Shown here: positions 33,896 to 41,793 of the stretch, piece by piece
How positions within the stretch are numbered: position 1 is the stretch's first letter
How the letters are laid out: the number at the start of each line of letters is the position of its first letter
Origin: Haloarcula sebkhae
Lineage (GTDB): Archaea; Halobacteriota; Halobacteria; Halobacteriales; Haloarculaceae
DNA: 64,000 nucleotides
Assembly: GCF_014647415.1 (NCBI RefSeq)
Contig: NZ_BMPD01000001.1
Location: 1-64,000, forward strand
Direction: 5' to 3'
The notes under the pieces: model-generated
The model's database searches: none
What the model was told of the DNA's origin: nothing
What the model saw: the letters and a program-made list of their open reading frames with translations, nothing else
Program-made: the position numbers and the translations under genes

Positions 33896-34672
33896 CTACA
33901 GAAGCCCGGACAAGACGGCAACGCTGCCGATGATAACCGCGATAAGACCGAACACAGTCTCAGCGATAGCACCCCGAACAATCCGCCGCGCAGTGCCACG
34001 CTCGCTGGTATCGGAGATGACGAACACCGGCGTCCCGTCGCCGTCCCCGACGATAGCGTCGACCAGATTGCTCCCCCACGCCGTTGCGGGGCCACGCATC
34101 GCCTGGCCGTAGACGTACACGTCCTCGCCAACGTCCAGCCGACGCTCGGTAAAGCGCTGTTTGTTCCCCAAGCTGATTTCCGTCACGAGCAGGTTCACCG
34201 ACCCATCTTGGGCCTCGACGCCCTCCGTTCGCTCGACGTAGTCGGCCAGACGCTCGGGGAGTTCAGTCCCGGGGGACACCGTCACCGACTGAGACTCGAA
34301 CCGCACGTCCGCTCCGTCCGGGTTCACGCGAACGCGCGCGTTCCCGTCGTCGACGATGAAGTCGACGCCGTCCTGCCCCTCGTCCAGCGTCTCCCAGTTC
34401 GAGTGTTTGCCCGACGACCGGTACTCCTCGACCTCGTAGGTGTAGGCCAGACACTCGCTGCCGGTGAAGGGGGACGTGACGGTCCCGGCATCCTCGTGGG
34501 CAACGGCTGTGCCGGTAATTTCGACGGGACCAGTGTGCCCGTCGAGCGAGCGCACCGGAACGGGATCGTTTCGAAGAATGTGGAACACCGTTTTGAATTC
34601 CCGGCCACCGCGAAGGAGGACGAAACTGCCGATGATCAGGAACACGATGCCGACCAGTTGCGGGAGGACCAT
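33896..34672 (-). CDS. GIDE-domain membrane protein
   Basis: 258 aa. N-terminal helix MVLPQLVGIVFLIIGSFVLL and C-terminal helix GLIAVIIGSVAVLSGLL flank a domain with GPVEITGTAVA, SPFTGSECLAYTYEVEEY and DVYVYGQA, as in the GIDE family (the region that in eukaryotic MULAN precedes a RING finger). No RING here. It resembles bacterial/archaeal membrane proteins of unknown function. ATG 34672 starts the first helix. Ends 47 bp before the Hsp20 start on the same strand. Confidence 0.75.
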   Translation of the reverse strand: MVLPQLVGIVFLIIGSFVLLRGGREFKTVFHILRNDPVPVRSLDGHTGPVEITGTAVAHEDAGTVTSPFTGSECLAYTYEVEEYRSSGKHSNWETLDEGQDGVDFIVDDGNARVRVNPDGADVRFESQSVTVSPGTELPERLADYVERTEGVEAQDGSVNLLVTEISLGNKQRFTERRLDVGEDVYVYGQAMRGPATAWGSNLVDAIVGDGDGTPVFVISDTSERGTARRIVRGAIAETVFGLIAVIIGSVAVLSGLL

Positions 34673-34782
34673 ACGTCGATGCCGACCCGACCGAGGAAAA
34701 ACGTTCCCAGTCCATGTGGACAAGCGACGGCTGGGGCGTGGCCACTCGGGGTGTTTTTGCCACAGTACCCACTAGCAGGGGT

Positions 34783-35709
34783 ATGGCTGGCTCCCCGCCG
34801 TCGGAGGCTGAGTCGCTCGCGCTGGAGACTGCCCGCAGACAGCTCGGTAGTTTCGCTGTCCCTGTCGACCGAACAGACAGAATTCCGCTTTCCGTCGCTG
34901 TCGGACGAGTGCTGGCGACAGATACAACGGCCAATAAACCCGTCGAAGAGGCAGATATCTCGGTCGATGACACCGTCTTCGACCAAGGGCATCAGGTACG
35001 GCCCGGCGACGTGGGACTGCTGCGGGCGACCGGCGTCTCCGAACTGCTCGTCCGCCAGCGACCGCAGGTCGGCATCGTACCGACTGGCGACAAACTCCGA
35101 GCGGATGCCAGCCCAGCCCGCGAGGTCGAGACGGCGGGGTTCACGCTGGCGCAGTACGTCGACCGGTGGGGCGGGAAGGTGACCTACCGGGACCCCGTCG
35201 CTGACGACGCGCCGGCGCTCCGGATGGCCGTCCAGCGTGACCTCACCCGAGATGCGCTCGTCATCACAGGGACCGAGCCGGGGGATACGCTTCGAGAGGT
35301 CGTTGCAGATCTCGGTGAGGTGTTCACCGACTACGTCGATATCGACCCGGGCCAGCGGACGGGCGTCGCCGTCGTCGAGGACCGCCCGGTCCTGCTGTTG
35401 CCGAAGTCGCCGAGTGCAGCCCGCGTCGGCGCGGTACACCTCCTTCGTCCGCTACTGAAGGCGTTTGCCGATGCACCGCTGTCTGCACACCCGGAGTCAC
35501 GAGCGACGCTGGCGGCGGACATCGACAGTCAGCACGGCGTCAAGACGTTTACGCCAGTCGCTGTGAGCGACGGGACAGCAACGCCGCTGCCCGGCGTTGA
35601 CCTCGCGACCGCGACCCGGGCCGACGGCTGGGTATCCGTGGCTGCTGACGAGACTGGTATCGATGCCGGAACGACCGTCACTGTGGAAAACTGGGACTAC
35701 CTGCCCTGA
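34783..35709 (+). CDS. Compact MoeA-like molybdopterin-binding protein
   Basis: 308 aa against about 400 for MoeA. Domain I sequence IPLSVAVGRVLATDTTANKP is followed directly by VRPGDVGLLRATGVSELLVRQRPQVGIVPTGDKL, so the PPF-D-x-S-x-M-D-G-Y segment and insert domain are missing. The MPT-binding MoCF fold is present but SGG-x-S-x-G becomes ITGTEPGD and LPGNPVS becomes LPKSPSAA. Probably not a standard molybdenum insertase; a paralogue with changed ligand. Ends convergently, overlapping the HAD gene by 13 bp. Confidence 0.75.
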   Translation: MAGSPPSEAESLALETARRQLGSFAVPVDRTDRIPLSVAVGRVLATDTTANKPVEEADISVDDTVFDQGHQVRPGDVGLLRATGVSELLVRQRPQVGIVPTGDKLRADASPAREVETAGFTLAQYVDRWGGKVTYRDPVADDAPALRMAVQRDLTRDALVITGTEPGDTLREVVADLGEVFTDYVDIDPGQRTGVAVVEDRPVLLLPKSPSAARVGAVHLLRPLLKAFADAPLSAHPESRATLAADIDSQHGVKTFTPVAVSDGTATPLPGVDLATATRADGWVSVAADETGIDAGTTVTVENWDYLP

Positions 35710-36344
35710 GACGACGCCAGGTCGAGTAACGTAGCGACGCGTTTGTCACCACGCACGCACCGACCTGTCTCTGCCGGGGACCGCCGGCCGACGTGGACGC
35801 CATCGAGGCCCGCGTTCCACGCCGCACCGATGTCTGACGGATTATCTCCCGCCAGCACACCGCTGTGGCCGTTGTACCAGACATCCATCTCCCGCATCGC
35901 CAGTTCGACCGGCTTCGGGTCGGGCTTCCAGCCGATGTCGTCGTCACAGCAGACGACCGTCTCGAACCAGTCGGCGATGTCGAGGTGATCGAGCACCGGC
36001 TCGGTGAGGTACTGCTGGCAGTGTGTGACCAGTCCGACCGGTGTATCAAGGGTGGCGAGGAACGCCTCGGCGTCGTCGTAGAGATACGTCGCCTCGGCCC
36101 GGGCGACAGGGTCTTCCTCCTCGTGGAACAGCCGCCAGAACTCCTGCTGGTCGATGCCACGCTCCGCAAGCGTCCGCGACCGTGTCCCACCGAATCCGTA
36201 CCAGAGTGCATCCCGTTCCCGGTCGGTGAACTCGACGCCGAGGCGGTCGCCGACGGCGCCCATTACCTTCCGGGGGTACGCTGGCTCGATGTCGACGAGG
36301 GTCCCGTCGAGGTCGAACAGCCAGAAGTCGTAGTCGGTGGTCAT
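35697..36344 (-). CDS. HAD-superfamily hydrolase (phosphoglycolate phosphatase-like)
   Basis: 215 aa. Motif I FWLFDLDGTLVD with nucleophile Asp and +2 Asp, cap helices, motif II VGLVTHCQ, motif III KPDPKPVELA, and motif IV VLAGDNPSDIGAA. Probably a small-molecule phosphatase. TATA-like CTTTATTAG sits about 30 nt upstream and a perfect palindrome lies further upstream (36421-36437). The 3' end overlaps the MoeA-like gene. Confidence 0.88.
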   Translation of the reverse strand: MTTDYDFWLFDLDGTLVDIEPAYPRKVMGAVGDRLGVEFTDRERDALWYGFGGTRSRTLAERGIDQQEFWRLFHEEEDPVARAEATYLYDDAEAFLATLDTPVGLVTHCQQYLTEPVLDHLDIADWFETVVCCDDDIGWKPDPKPVELAMREMDVWYNGHSGVLAGDNPSDIGAAWNAGLDGVHVGRRSPAETGRCVRGDKRVATLLDLASSQGR

Positions 36345-36420
36345 GAGAGGTAGATTTATTGGGGATTTTCTAATAAAGTCTTTCGGGCCCTACTGTCAGT
36401 TTTGAGGTGTATAACACATC

Positions 36421-36437
36421 TGTAGTCACTGACTACA
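36421..36437. repeat. Perfect 17-bp palindrome TGTAGTCACTGACTACA
   Basis: 8-bp arms around a single C, 16 bp beyond the lwrS stop and about 77-93 bp upstream of the HAD ATG. It is just upstream of the TATA-like box of the HAD gene. Fits a dimeric-repressor operator; an RNA hairpin terminating the LWR-salt transcript is the alternative. Confidence 0.5.
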
Positions 36438-36452
36438 CAGCAGCGGCTCGGC

Positions 36453-36878
36453 CTATGTCACCCGTATCGAACTGCCGAGATACTTGGTGAGCACCTCGCT
36501 GACCGAGTCAGCGTTGAACAGGGACAGATCGTCGGCGATTTGGGCTTTCAGCGCGTCGAAATGCGCCTCGTCGGTCCGGAGTTCACTGAACGACGCCGAG
36601 ACGACTGGACAGCCGAGTTCGTCCTCGACGAGCCGACGGAAATGCGGTTCGTCAGCGAGTTCGCCCCGCCAGAGCGTGTTCCGGAAGAACAGCCAGCCGC
36701 TTTTGCCCGGGTCGTCAGCCGTCCGGTACAGCGTCGTTTCGAACCGATCGGGGTCAGTCCACAGCCCATCTGCGTCCGGCTCCAGCCGAATTTCTACCCG
36801 GAAAACATACTGTGCGGTCGCGCCGTCGGGGTCAGTCGGCTGGAGCGACGCGAGTCCGTCGGGCGTGTCCACGGTCAC
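36453..36878 (-). CDS. lwrS: LWR-salt protein
   Basis: 141 aa. The haloarchaea-specific name-giving motif FFRNTLWRGEL is at about 84-94 within YVFRVEIRLEP ... FRRLVEDELGCPVVSASFSEL. Soluble, acidic. Function unknown in the family to my knowledge. GTG 36878 follows the pterin dehydratase stop by 4 nt, so the two are an operon on the minus strand. Confidence 0.8.
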   Translation of the reverse strand: MTVDTPDGLASLQPTDPDGATAQYVFRVEIRLEPDADGLWTDPDRFETTLYRTADDPGKSGWLFFRNTLWRGELADEPHFRRLVEDELGCPVVSASFSELRTDEAHFDALKAQIADDLSLFNADSVSEVLTKYLGSSIRVT

Positions 36879-36882
36879 ACCG

Positions 36883-37161
36883 TCAGTCGTGGATGCCGTT
36901 CAGCCGTTCGGCGAGGTCGATATCGTTCTCGGTGATGCCACCGGCATCGTGGGTTGTGAGCCGGACTTCGACCTCGCCCCAGCGGATGGTCATTTCCGGG
37001 TGATGCCACGCGTCCTCTGCGAGGCCCGCCGCGGCGCTCAGAAAGCCCGACGCGTCCAAATAGCCGTCGAACTCGAAGGCGCGGACGATTTCATCGCCCT
37101 CGCGGGTCCATTGCTCGGGTAGTCGGTCGCTAATCTCGTCGTCAGAGAGCAAGTCTGCCAT
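36883..37161 (-). CDS. 4a-hydroxytetrahydrobiopterin dehydratase (pterin carbinolamine dehydratase)
   Basis: 92 aa. Family core: LPEQWTREGDEIVRAFEFDGY and AWHHPEMTIRWGEVEVRLTTHDAGGIT. The catalytic histidines are in WHHP and THDAGG. Dehydrates carbinolamine pterins; in microbes it may also support other pterin or Moco-related steps. ATG 37161 chosen as the start of the domain. Follows hemA by 41 bp and overlaps the same transcript direction, so it may be the tail of the heme operon. Confidence 0.88.
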   Translation of the reverse strand: MADLLSDDEISDRLPEQWTREGDEIVRAFEFDGYLDASGFLSAAAGLAEDAWHHPEMTIRWGEVEVRLTTHDAGGITENDIDLAERLNGIHD

Positions 37162-37202
37162 ATCGGCTACGTCGGGCGGCGTGGGCAAAAAGGTGGGCGT
37201 GA

Positions 37203-38549
37203 TCAGTCGTCAGAGAGCCGGTCGAGCATCGCGTTCGGGATCTCGTCGCGCATGCCGTCGGGGATGTCGTCGACCGACATACCCTGGGTGAACTCAGGCG
37301 GCGTGGCTTGATCCGGGCCGCCGAAGTCCGGATCGAACAACTGGAGCGCCGTATGGATCGTCGACCAGTCGTCCTCCTCCGCGGCGTCGCGCAGGCTCTT
37401 GGTCGGCGCGGCGAGGATCTGCGAGACGATGGCGTCGGCCATTGCTTCGACGACCTCCGCCTGCTCATCGTCGAAGTCAGCTGCCGAAAGTGCGCTGTTG
37501 ATCTCTGCGGCCTTGACCTGTTCAGCGCTCTCGTACATCGTCGAAATAACTCTGTCTGCGCGTTTGCGCTTGTACTGCGTGAGCAGGCGGTCGAACTCCT
37601 GATCAACGATACGCTCGACCGCTTCGGCGGCTCGCTGTCGCTTGTTCCGCGTTTCAGCGGTCACCGACTCCAGCGCATCAAGGTCATACACCGTCACCGA
37701 CGGGAGGCGGTCCGCGCCCGCCGGGACGTCACGCGGTTGGGCAATATCGACAATGGATACATCGCCGGAATCGCTGAAGGTCCCGATATCGAACACCTGA
37801 TCGCCGCTTCCCGTTGCCGAAATGACGGCACTGGCCTCGGAGACGGCGGCTTCGATACCGTCGAGTGCGAGTGCGCTGGCGTCGATATCGACCGATTCAG
37901 CAATGTGCTCTGCGTGTGGGACCGTCCGGTTGGCCACGAGCAGCCGGTCTACTTCCTCGCTAAGCGCCTCCGCAGCGAGTTGGCCCATCTCGCCGGCCCC
38001 GACAACGAGCGCTGTCCCATCCGCTAGCGAACTCTCCTGTTTGAGAAGGCGAACCGCGGCGGAGGCAATCGAGACGACACCCTCGTTGATTTTCGTCTCC
38101 GTGCGAGCGCGCTCGCCCACGTGAATCGCTTTCGTGACACCGTCTTCCAGCATCGGTCCGATGCCGCCAACGCCGCGTGCGGTCTCGTAGGCGGTCCGGA
38201 GCTGGCCAAGGATCTGATCCTCACCCAGCACAATCGATTCGAGCCCGGCGGCTACTCGAAGCAAGTGACGGAGGCTCTCCTCGTGACCCATCTCGACGAC
38301 GACGTCATCGGGCACGGCACGGGTGAACAGTTCGAGCGCGTCAAGCCCGTCCTCGTGATCAGAGACGACGACGTACCCTTCAGTACGGTTGCACGTCTGC
38401 AGCGCAATCGCCTCTTCAACCTCTGGGTTGGCGAGCAGGGATTCGACGGCGTGGCGCTCGCTGTCCGCCGCAGCGGTTTCTAATTGGTCGACGCTTGCGC
38501 GCTCATGGGAGATACAGACCCCAACGATTGCACCAGTGTCCCCTCTCAC
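37203..38549 (-). CDS. hemA: Glutamyl-tRNA reductase
   Basis: 448 aa. N-terminal catalytic domain with Cys53 in ALQTCNRTEGYVV, NADPH Rossmann domain with ALVVGAGEMGQLAAEAL, and a C-terminal helical dimerisation domain. Reduces glutamyl-tRNA-Glu to glutamate-1-semialdehyde, the first step of the C5 tetrapyrrole route. GTG 38549 overlaps the stop of the precorrin-2 dehydrogenase gene (GTGA), so the two are translationally coupled. Confidence 0.95.
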   Translation of the reverse strand: MRGDTGAIVGVCISHERASVDQLETAAADSERHAVESLLANPEVEEAIALQTCNRTEGYVVVSDHEDGLDALELFTRAVPDDVVVEMGHEESLRHLLRVAAGLESIVLGEDQILGQLRTAYETARGVGGIGPMLEDGVTKAIHVGERARTETKINEGVVSIASAAVRLLKQESSLADGTALVVGAGEMGQLAAEALSEEVDRLLVANRTVPHAEHIAESVDIDASALALDGIEAAVSEASAVISATGSGDQVFDIGTFSDSGDVSIVDIAQPRDVPAGADRLPSVTVYDLDALESVTAETRNKRQRAAEAVERIVDQEFDRLLTQYKRKRADRVISTMYESAEQVKAAEINSALSAADFDDEQAEVVEAMADAIVSQILAAPTKSLRDAAEEDDWSTIHTALQLFDPDFGGPDQATPPEFTQGMSVDDIPDGMRDEIPNAMLDRLSDD

Positions 38550-39193
38550 GTTTGATCACCAGGTAACTCTCCGATCACGTCTCTAGCTACTTGCTCTCCC
38601 TTGTACCTGCCACTATCTAAAGCCTTCCAAACTTCCCGTGACCTGACAACGAACCTGACGGCGTCGCGCCGTTCGGCCGCCGGGACCCCCCGGTCGCGCA
38701 GGTCCTCACGGAAGTCGCCGACGACCTCAGCCATCAGACCAGCGTTTCCGAACTCGTCTTCGAACCGCTCGCGAAGGTGTTTCGATAGCGCCGGCGCGCG
38801 CCCGCCGGTCGCAATCGCGAGCGTCACCGGGTCGTCCCGTACAGTGGCCGGCACGACGACGTTGCCGAACGACTGGTCGCCGTGGTCGTCGGCGCGGTTG
38901 ACGAGCGCGCCGTGCTCCTCAGCGGCTGTGCTGAAGGCGTCGTTCAGGTCCGAGTCATCCGTCGCGGCGACGACCAGCGCCGGGTCGGTCTGCTCGACCC
39001 ACTCCGTGGCGTCCTCGGGGGCCGGTGCGGCCCGGACCTTTTCAGCGTCAGCGAACGTTCGGTCGCCGAACTCGGGACTGAGGACGACGACGCTCGCCTC
39101 CGCGGCGAACGTTCGGGCCTTGCGCGCACCGACTGGGCCGCCACCGACGACGAGCACCGTCTCGCCCTCGAAATCGTGCATAAGCGGAATCAT
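38546..39193 (-). CDS. Precorrin-2 dehydrogenase / siroheme synthase N-terminal domain protein
   Basis: 215 aa. IPLMHDFEGETVLVVGGGPVGARKARTF is the NAD-binding loop of the Met8/SirC family; NRADDHGDQSFGNVVVPA and IATGGRAPALSKHLRER are the conserved siroheme synthase segments. Oxidises precorrin-2 to sirohydrochlorin, and may add iron as in Met8. Its place between hemA and ahbAB shows siroheme is made for heme by the alternative archaeal route. Confidence 0.9.
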   Translation of the reverse strand: MIPLMHDFEGETVLVVGGGPVGARKARTFAAEASVVVLSPEFGDRTFADAEKVRAAPAPEDATEWVEQTDPALVVAATDDSDLNDAFSTAAEEHGALVNRADDHGDQSFGNVVVPATVRDDPVTLAIATGGRAPALSKHLRERFEDEFGNAGLMAEVVGDFREDLRDRGVPAAERRDAVRFVVRSREVWKALDSGRYKGEQVARDVIGELPGDQT

Positions 39194-39239
39194 CGGTTGG
39201 CACTCCCTGATTCGGCACTACGGTCCTGCATACGCACGA

Positions 39240-40295
39240 TCACGCCGTCTCTGTGTTCTGCCGCGCTCGTTCATCCAGCCTGATGCCTGTTTTTTTCAGG
39301 ATGCGCGTCGAGAACAGCGTGTCCCAGTCGTCCTCAGAGACGTCCCAGTGGTCGGTCATCCGGTCACGGACCTGCTGGATGCGCTCCTGACTCTCCGCTT
39401 CACTTCGCCCATGGGTCATCGCGAAGAAGTTGTACGGCCAGACACCGTCGTGACGGGGCCGCTCGTAACAGTGGGTTACGAAGTCGAACTCGGCGATGGC
39501 CGGGCCGACCTCGTCGATGACCTCGTCGGGCACGTCCCAGACAGTCATCCCGTTCTCGCTGTAGCCAAGCGCGTAGTGGTTCGGGATGACGCCGACGCGG
39601 CGGACTTTCCCCTCCGCGTTGAAGCGCTTGATCGTCTCCAGTACCCAACCAACGTCAGCGTCGATTTCGTCGGCCACGTCGGCGTACGGTGTGGCAGTGA
39701 CCGGGAGACCGTCCTGGATTTCCAGCACGAGGTCCAGTTCGTCGGCGGTCAGGGACTGGCTGTCCGTCGGCGTCACGTCCGGACCCAGATCCGAACAGTC
39801 GATGTCCTGAGTCTGTGGCCCCTCGACGGGGAACTTCGCGCCGACGTGGAACTCCTGCTGTTTCGGGAGGTTGTATGTCTCCTCGCCGGTTTCGGCCTCG
39901 ATTTCGGCCAGAACCTCCTCGACCCGTCCTTCCTCGGCCACCGAGAGAACGAACCACATGTTCAGATGCGGGTGTTCGCGCTCGTAATTGTGCGCGACCT
40001 CCGGGTACGCGTTTATCATCTCGGCGTGTTCGTCGTAGCTGTCCTCGGGGGCGTGGGTTGCGACGAGCGTGGCAGTGCCGCCGATCGCTTCGGCGTTGAT
40101 GAGTGCCCCGAACCGCGTGAGCACGCCCGCGTCGTCGAGGTCCTGTACGCGCGTTAGCAGCTCGTCCGCGTCGATGTCGACGCCGTGGTCGGCGAGGGCC
40201 GCCGCGGCCGGTTCGAACGGCCGTTCGACGACCGGGAAGCCGCCCTGGAAGGCGTTCAACACCGCCCGGTCTACCGTCCCGAGGTCTTCGCTCAT
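39240..40295 (-). CDS. ahbAB: Fused siroheme decarboxylase AhbA-AhbB (AsnC/Lrp-like)
   Basis: 351 aa, two AsnC/Lrp-like halves in one chain. N-half (about 5-160): LNAFQGGFPVVERPFEP and RFGALINAEAIGGTATLVA, resembling AhbA. C-half (about 180-345): LVLEIQDGLPVTATPYADVA, RRVGVIPNHYALGYSENGM, HCYERPRH..WPYNFFAMTHG, resembling AhbB and holding its histidine/arginine site. Removes two carboxylates from siroheme to give 12,18-didecarboxysiroheme in the archaeal heme/heme d1 route. Organisms with separate subunits are the reference; a fusion is common in haloarchaea. Confidence 0.88.
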   Translation of the reverse strand: MSEDLGTVDRAVLNAFQGGFPVVERPFEPAAAALADHGVDIDADELLTRVQDLDDAGVLTRFGALINAEAIGGTATLVATHAPEDSYDEHAEMINAYPEVAHNYEREHPHLNMWFVLSVAEEGRVEEVLAEIEAETGEETYNLPKQQEFHVGAKFPVEGPQTQDIDCSDLGPDVTPTDSQSLTADELDLVLEIQDGLPVTATPYADVADEIDADVGWVLETIKRFNAEGKVRRVGVIPNHYALGYSENGMTVWDVPDEVIDEVGPAIAEFDFVTHCYERPRHDGVWPYNFFAMTHGRSEAESQERIQQVRDRMTDHWDVSEDDWDTLFSTRILKKTGIRLDERARQNTETA

Positions 40296-40406
40296 ACGGA
40301 AAGCTGGGGGTTCTGCGAATAAAAACAGCCCGGGACAGGCGAGCGAACGCGGCCCGCATGTCCGGGTCGCCGGAGCGTTTTATTCCCTTGCGCCCCTAGT
40401 TCACGT

Positions 40407-40697
40407 GTGGCAATCTCGACAGCCGAACTGACAGTCCGGCTGCTGGTCTACCTGTTCGTCCTGATAGGGGTGCCGCTGTGGTTCGTGCTGATGTTCCGGC
40501 TCATGGACTACGCCGCACACAACACGCTCGTCGACCAGTTCAGCGGCCGACGCAACGGTCGCGACACCGGCCAGCTCAACGCCTACTTCGAACAGGCCGC
40601 GGTTGAGGCGAGAAACTGTCGTATCTGTGGCGCGGCGAACGGCCCCGACTACACGTATTGTCATAATTGTCAAGAACGGCTGGCCACCAGCGACTGA
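40407..40697 (+). CDS. Membrane-anchored zinc-ribbon protein
   Basis: 96 aa, GTG start. One N-terminal helix (LTVRLLVYLFVLIGVPLWFVLMF), then a polar stretch, then a zinc ribbon NCRICGAANGPDYTYCHNCQERL with two CxxC pairs. DUF7577-like proteins in haloarchaea look like this. Function unknown. Convergent with the DUF5778 gene; divergent from ahbAB. Confidence 0.75.
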   Translation: MAISTAELTVRLLVYLFVLIGVPLWFVLMFRLMDYAAHNTLVDQFSGRRNGRDTGQLNAYFEQAAVEARNCRICGAANGPDYTYCHNCQERLATSD

Positions 40698-40702
40698 TGC
40701 GT

Positions 40703-41113
40703 TTACTCGCCTTCGACGCCAGTGACCGCGTAGCCAGCGTCCTCGATAGCGTCGAGAATCCCGTCGTGGTCGGCACTCGCCTTGTAGTAGAACACCAGAT
40801 CGAAGGAGCCGTTTCGCAGGAGTTGCTGGCACTCCCAGACGAACTCTTCGTCGTCAAGCGTGAGGCCCTGATGCTGGTTCGACGCGAACTCGGAATCGTC
40901 GCTCCCTGAGTAGACGAATGTGTCCGTCGGGTCCAGACCAGCGCCCTCGGCGATGAGTTCGCCGACCTCGATGGTGGCCTGCATCATCTCGATCTCGTCG
41001 CTGCCGTCGTACTCCGTATGGACGACAGCGCCGTTGAGCTGAATCTCGCCCGGTTCGAGCAGTTGCTTGGTCCGCCGGTAAAGGTCATCGTCGAGTGCGT
41101 CGGCCTCGCTCAT
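40703..41113 (-). CDS. DUF5778 family protein
   Basis: 136 aa, acidic, soluble. DLYRRTKQLLEPGEIQLNGAVVHT at the start, and FDLVFYYKASADHDGILDAI towards the end, fit this haloarchaeal family of unknown function. No catalytic motif visible. Stands alone, upstream of the cold-shock genes on the opposite side of a 170-bp gap. Confidence 0.7.
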   Translation of the reverse strand: MSEADALDDDLYRRTKQLLEPGEIQLNGAVVHTEYDGSDEIEMMQATIEVGELIAEGAGLDPTDTFVYSGSDDSEFASNQHQGLTLDDEEFVWECQQLLRNGSFDLVFYYKASADHDGILDAIEDAGYAVTGVEGE

Positions 41114-41286
41114 ACCTTGCGGTCGGTGTCGCTGTCCCTAAGACGCTTCGGATTCAGAGCGCTGATCCGTCTACCCGAAGATATTCGGATCGAGAGACGG
41201 CGCGGCCACAGCGGTGGGAACCCACGCGCTGCCGAGTCGCGCCGCTCGGTCAGTAGCGAACCCGTTGAAAAGCGAGCCGTTCTCGC

Positions 41287-41481
41287 TTACAGTCGCTCGA
41301 GGTTCTTCGCCCGCGGGCCTTTATCTGCCTGTTCGATGTCGAATTCGACTTCTTGCCCTTCTTCTAAGTCCGGGCCGCCGACGTCTTCCATGTGGAAGAA
41401 CACGTCTTCGTCGGCGTCGTCGGTTTCGATGAAACCGTAGCCACCCGTATCGTTGAAGAAGTCGACAGTGCCTGTCGCCAT
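41287..41481 (-). CDS. cspA: Cold-shock domain protein
   Basis: 64 aa OB-fold. RNP1 is GGYGFIETDD and RNP2 is DVFFHMED; starts [12 protein letters not shown]. Binds single-stranded RNA/DNA and melts mRNA structure. Second of two tandem copies; the gap to the first is only 2 bp, so both are on one message. Confidence 0.93.
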   Translation of the reverse strand: MATGTVDFFNDTGGYGFIETDDADEDVFFHMEDVGGPDLEEGQEVEFDIEQADKGPRAKNLERL

Positions 41482-41483
41482 GG

Positions 41484-41678
41484 TTACAGCCGCGTGAGGT
41501 TTTTCGCGCGCGGGCCTTTGTCGGCCTGCTCGATCTCGAATTCCACTTCTTGCCCCTCCTCGAGGTCAGGACCTTCGATGTCCTCCATGTGGAAGAAGAC
41601 GTCCTCGTCGGAGTCTTCGGTATCGATGAAACCGTAACCGCCTGTGTCGTTGAAGAAGTCTACCGTACCGGTCGCCAT
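41484..41678 (-). CDS. cspA: Cold-shock domain protein, tandem paralogue
   Basis: 64 aa, about 88% identical to its neighbour by eye (differences cluster around TEDSDED and EDIEGPD). Same RNP1/RNP2 motifs ([18 protein letters not shown]). First gene after a strong TATA-like element at 41703-41712, about 27 nt before the ATG. Confidence 0.93.
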   Translation of the reverse strand: MATGTVDFFNDTGGYGFIDTEDSDEDVFFHMEDIEGPDLEEGQEVEFEIEQADKGPRAKNLTRL

Positions 41679-41702
41679 TGCAATTTGAACGTTAAGCCGG
41701 GG

Positions 41703-41712
41703 TATATTAAAA
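41703..41712 (-). promoter_or_regulatory. Promoter of the tandem cold-shock genes
   Basis: Minus-strand TTAATATACC, the best TATA box in the area, about 27-30 nt upstream of ATG 41678. It sits in an AT-rich pocket (41690-41745) between the csp pair and uppS. Confidence 0.55.
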
Positions 41713-41793
41713 CTATGCGCATATATTTCGATAGATTAGGTGGGAAATAACTGTACCCGATCCTTTCCACAAAGCCCTTATTGAGTGGTTGAA

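Noticed and set aside
38601-40157. 518-codon plus-strand frame over the heme genes
   Set aside because: Covers precorrin-2 dehydrogenase and ahbAB, both with strong motifs on the other strand.
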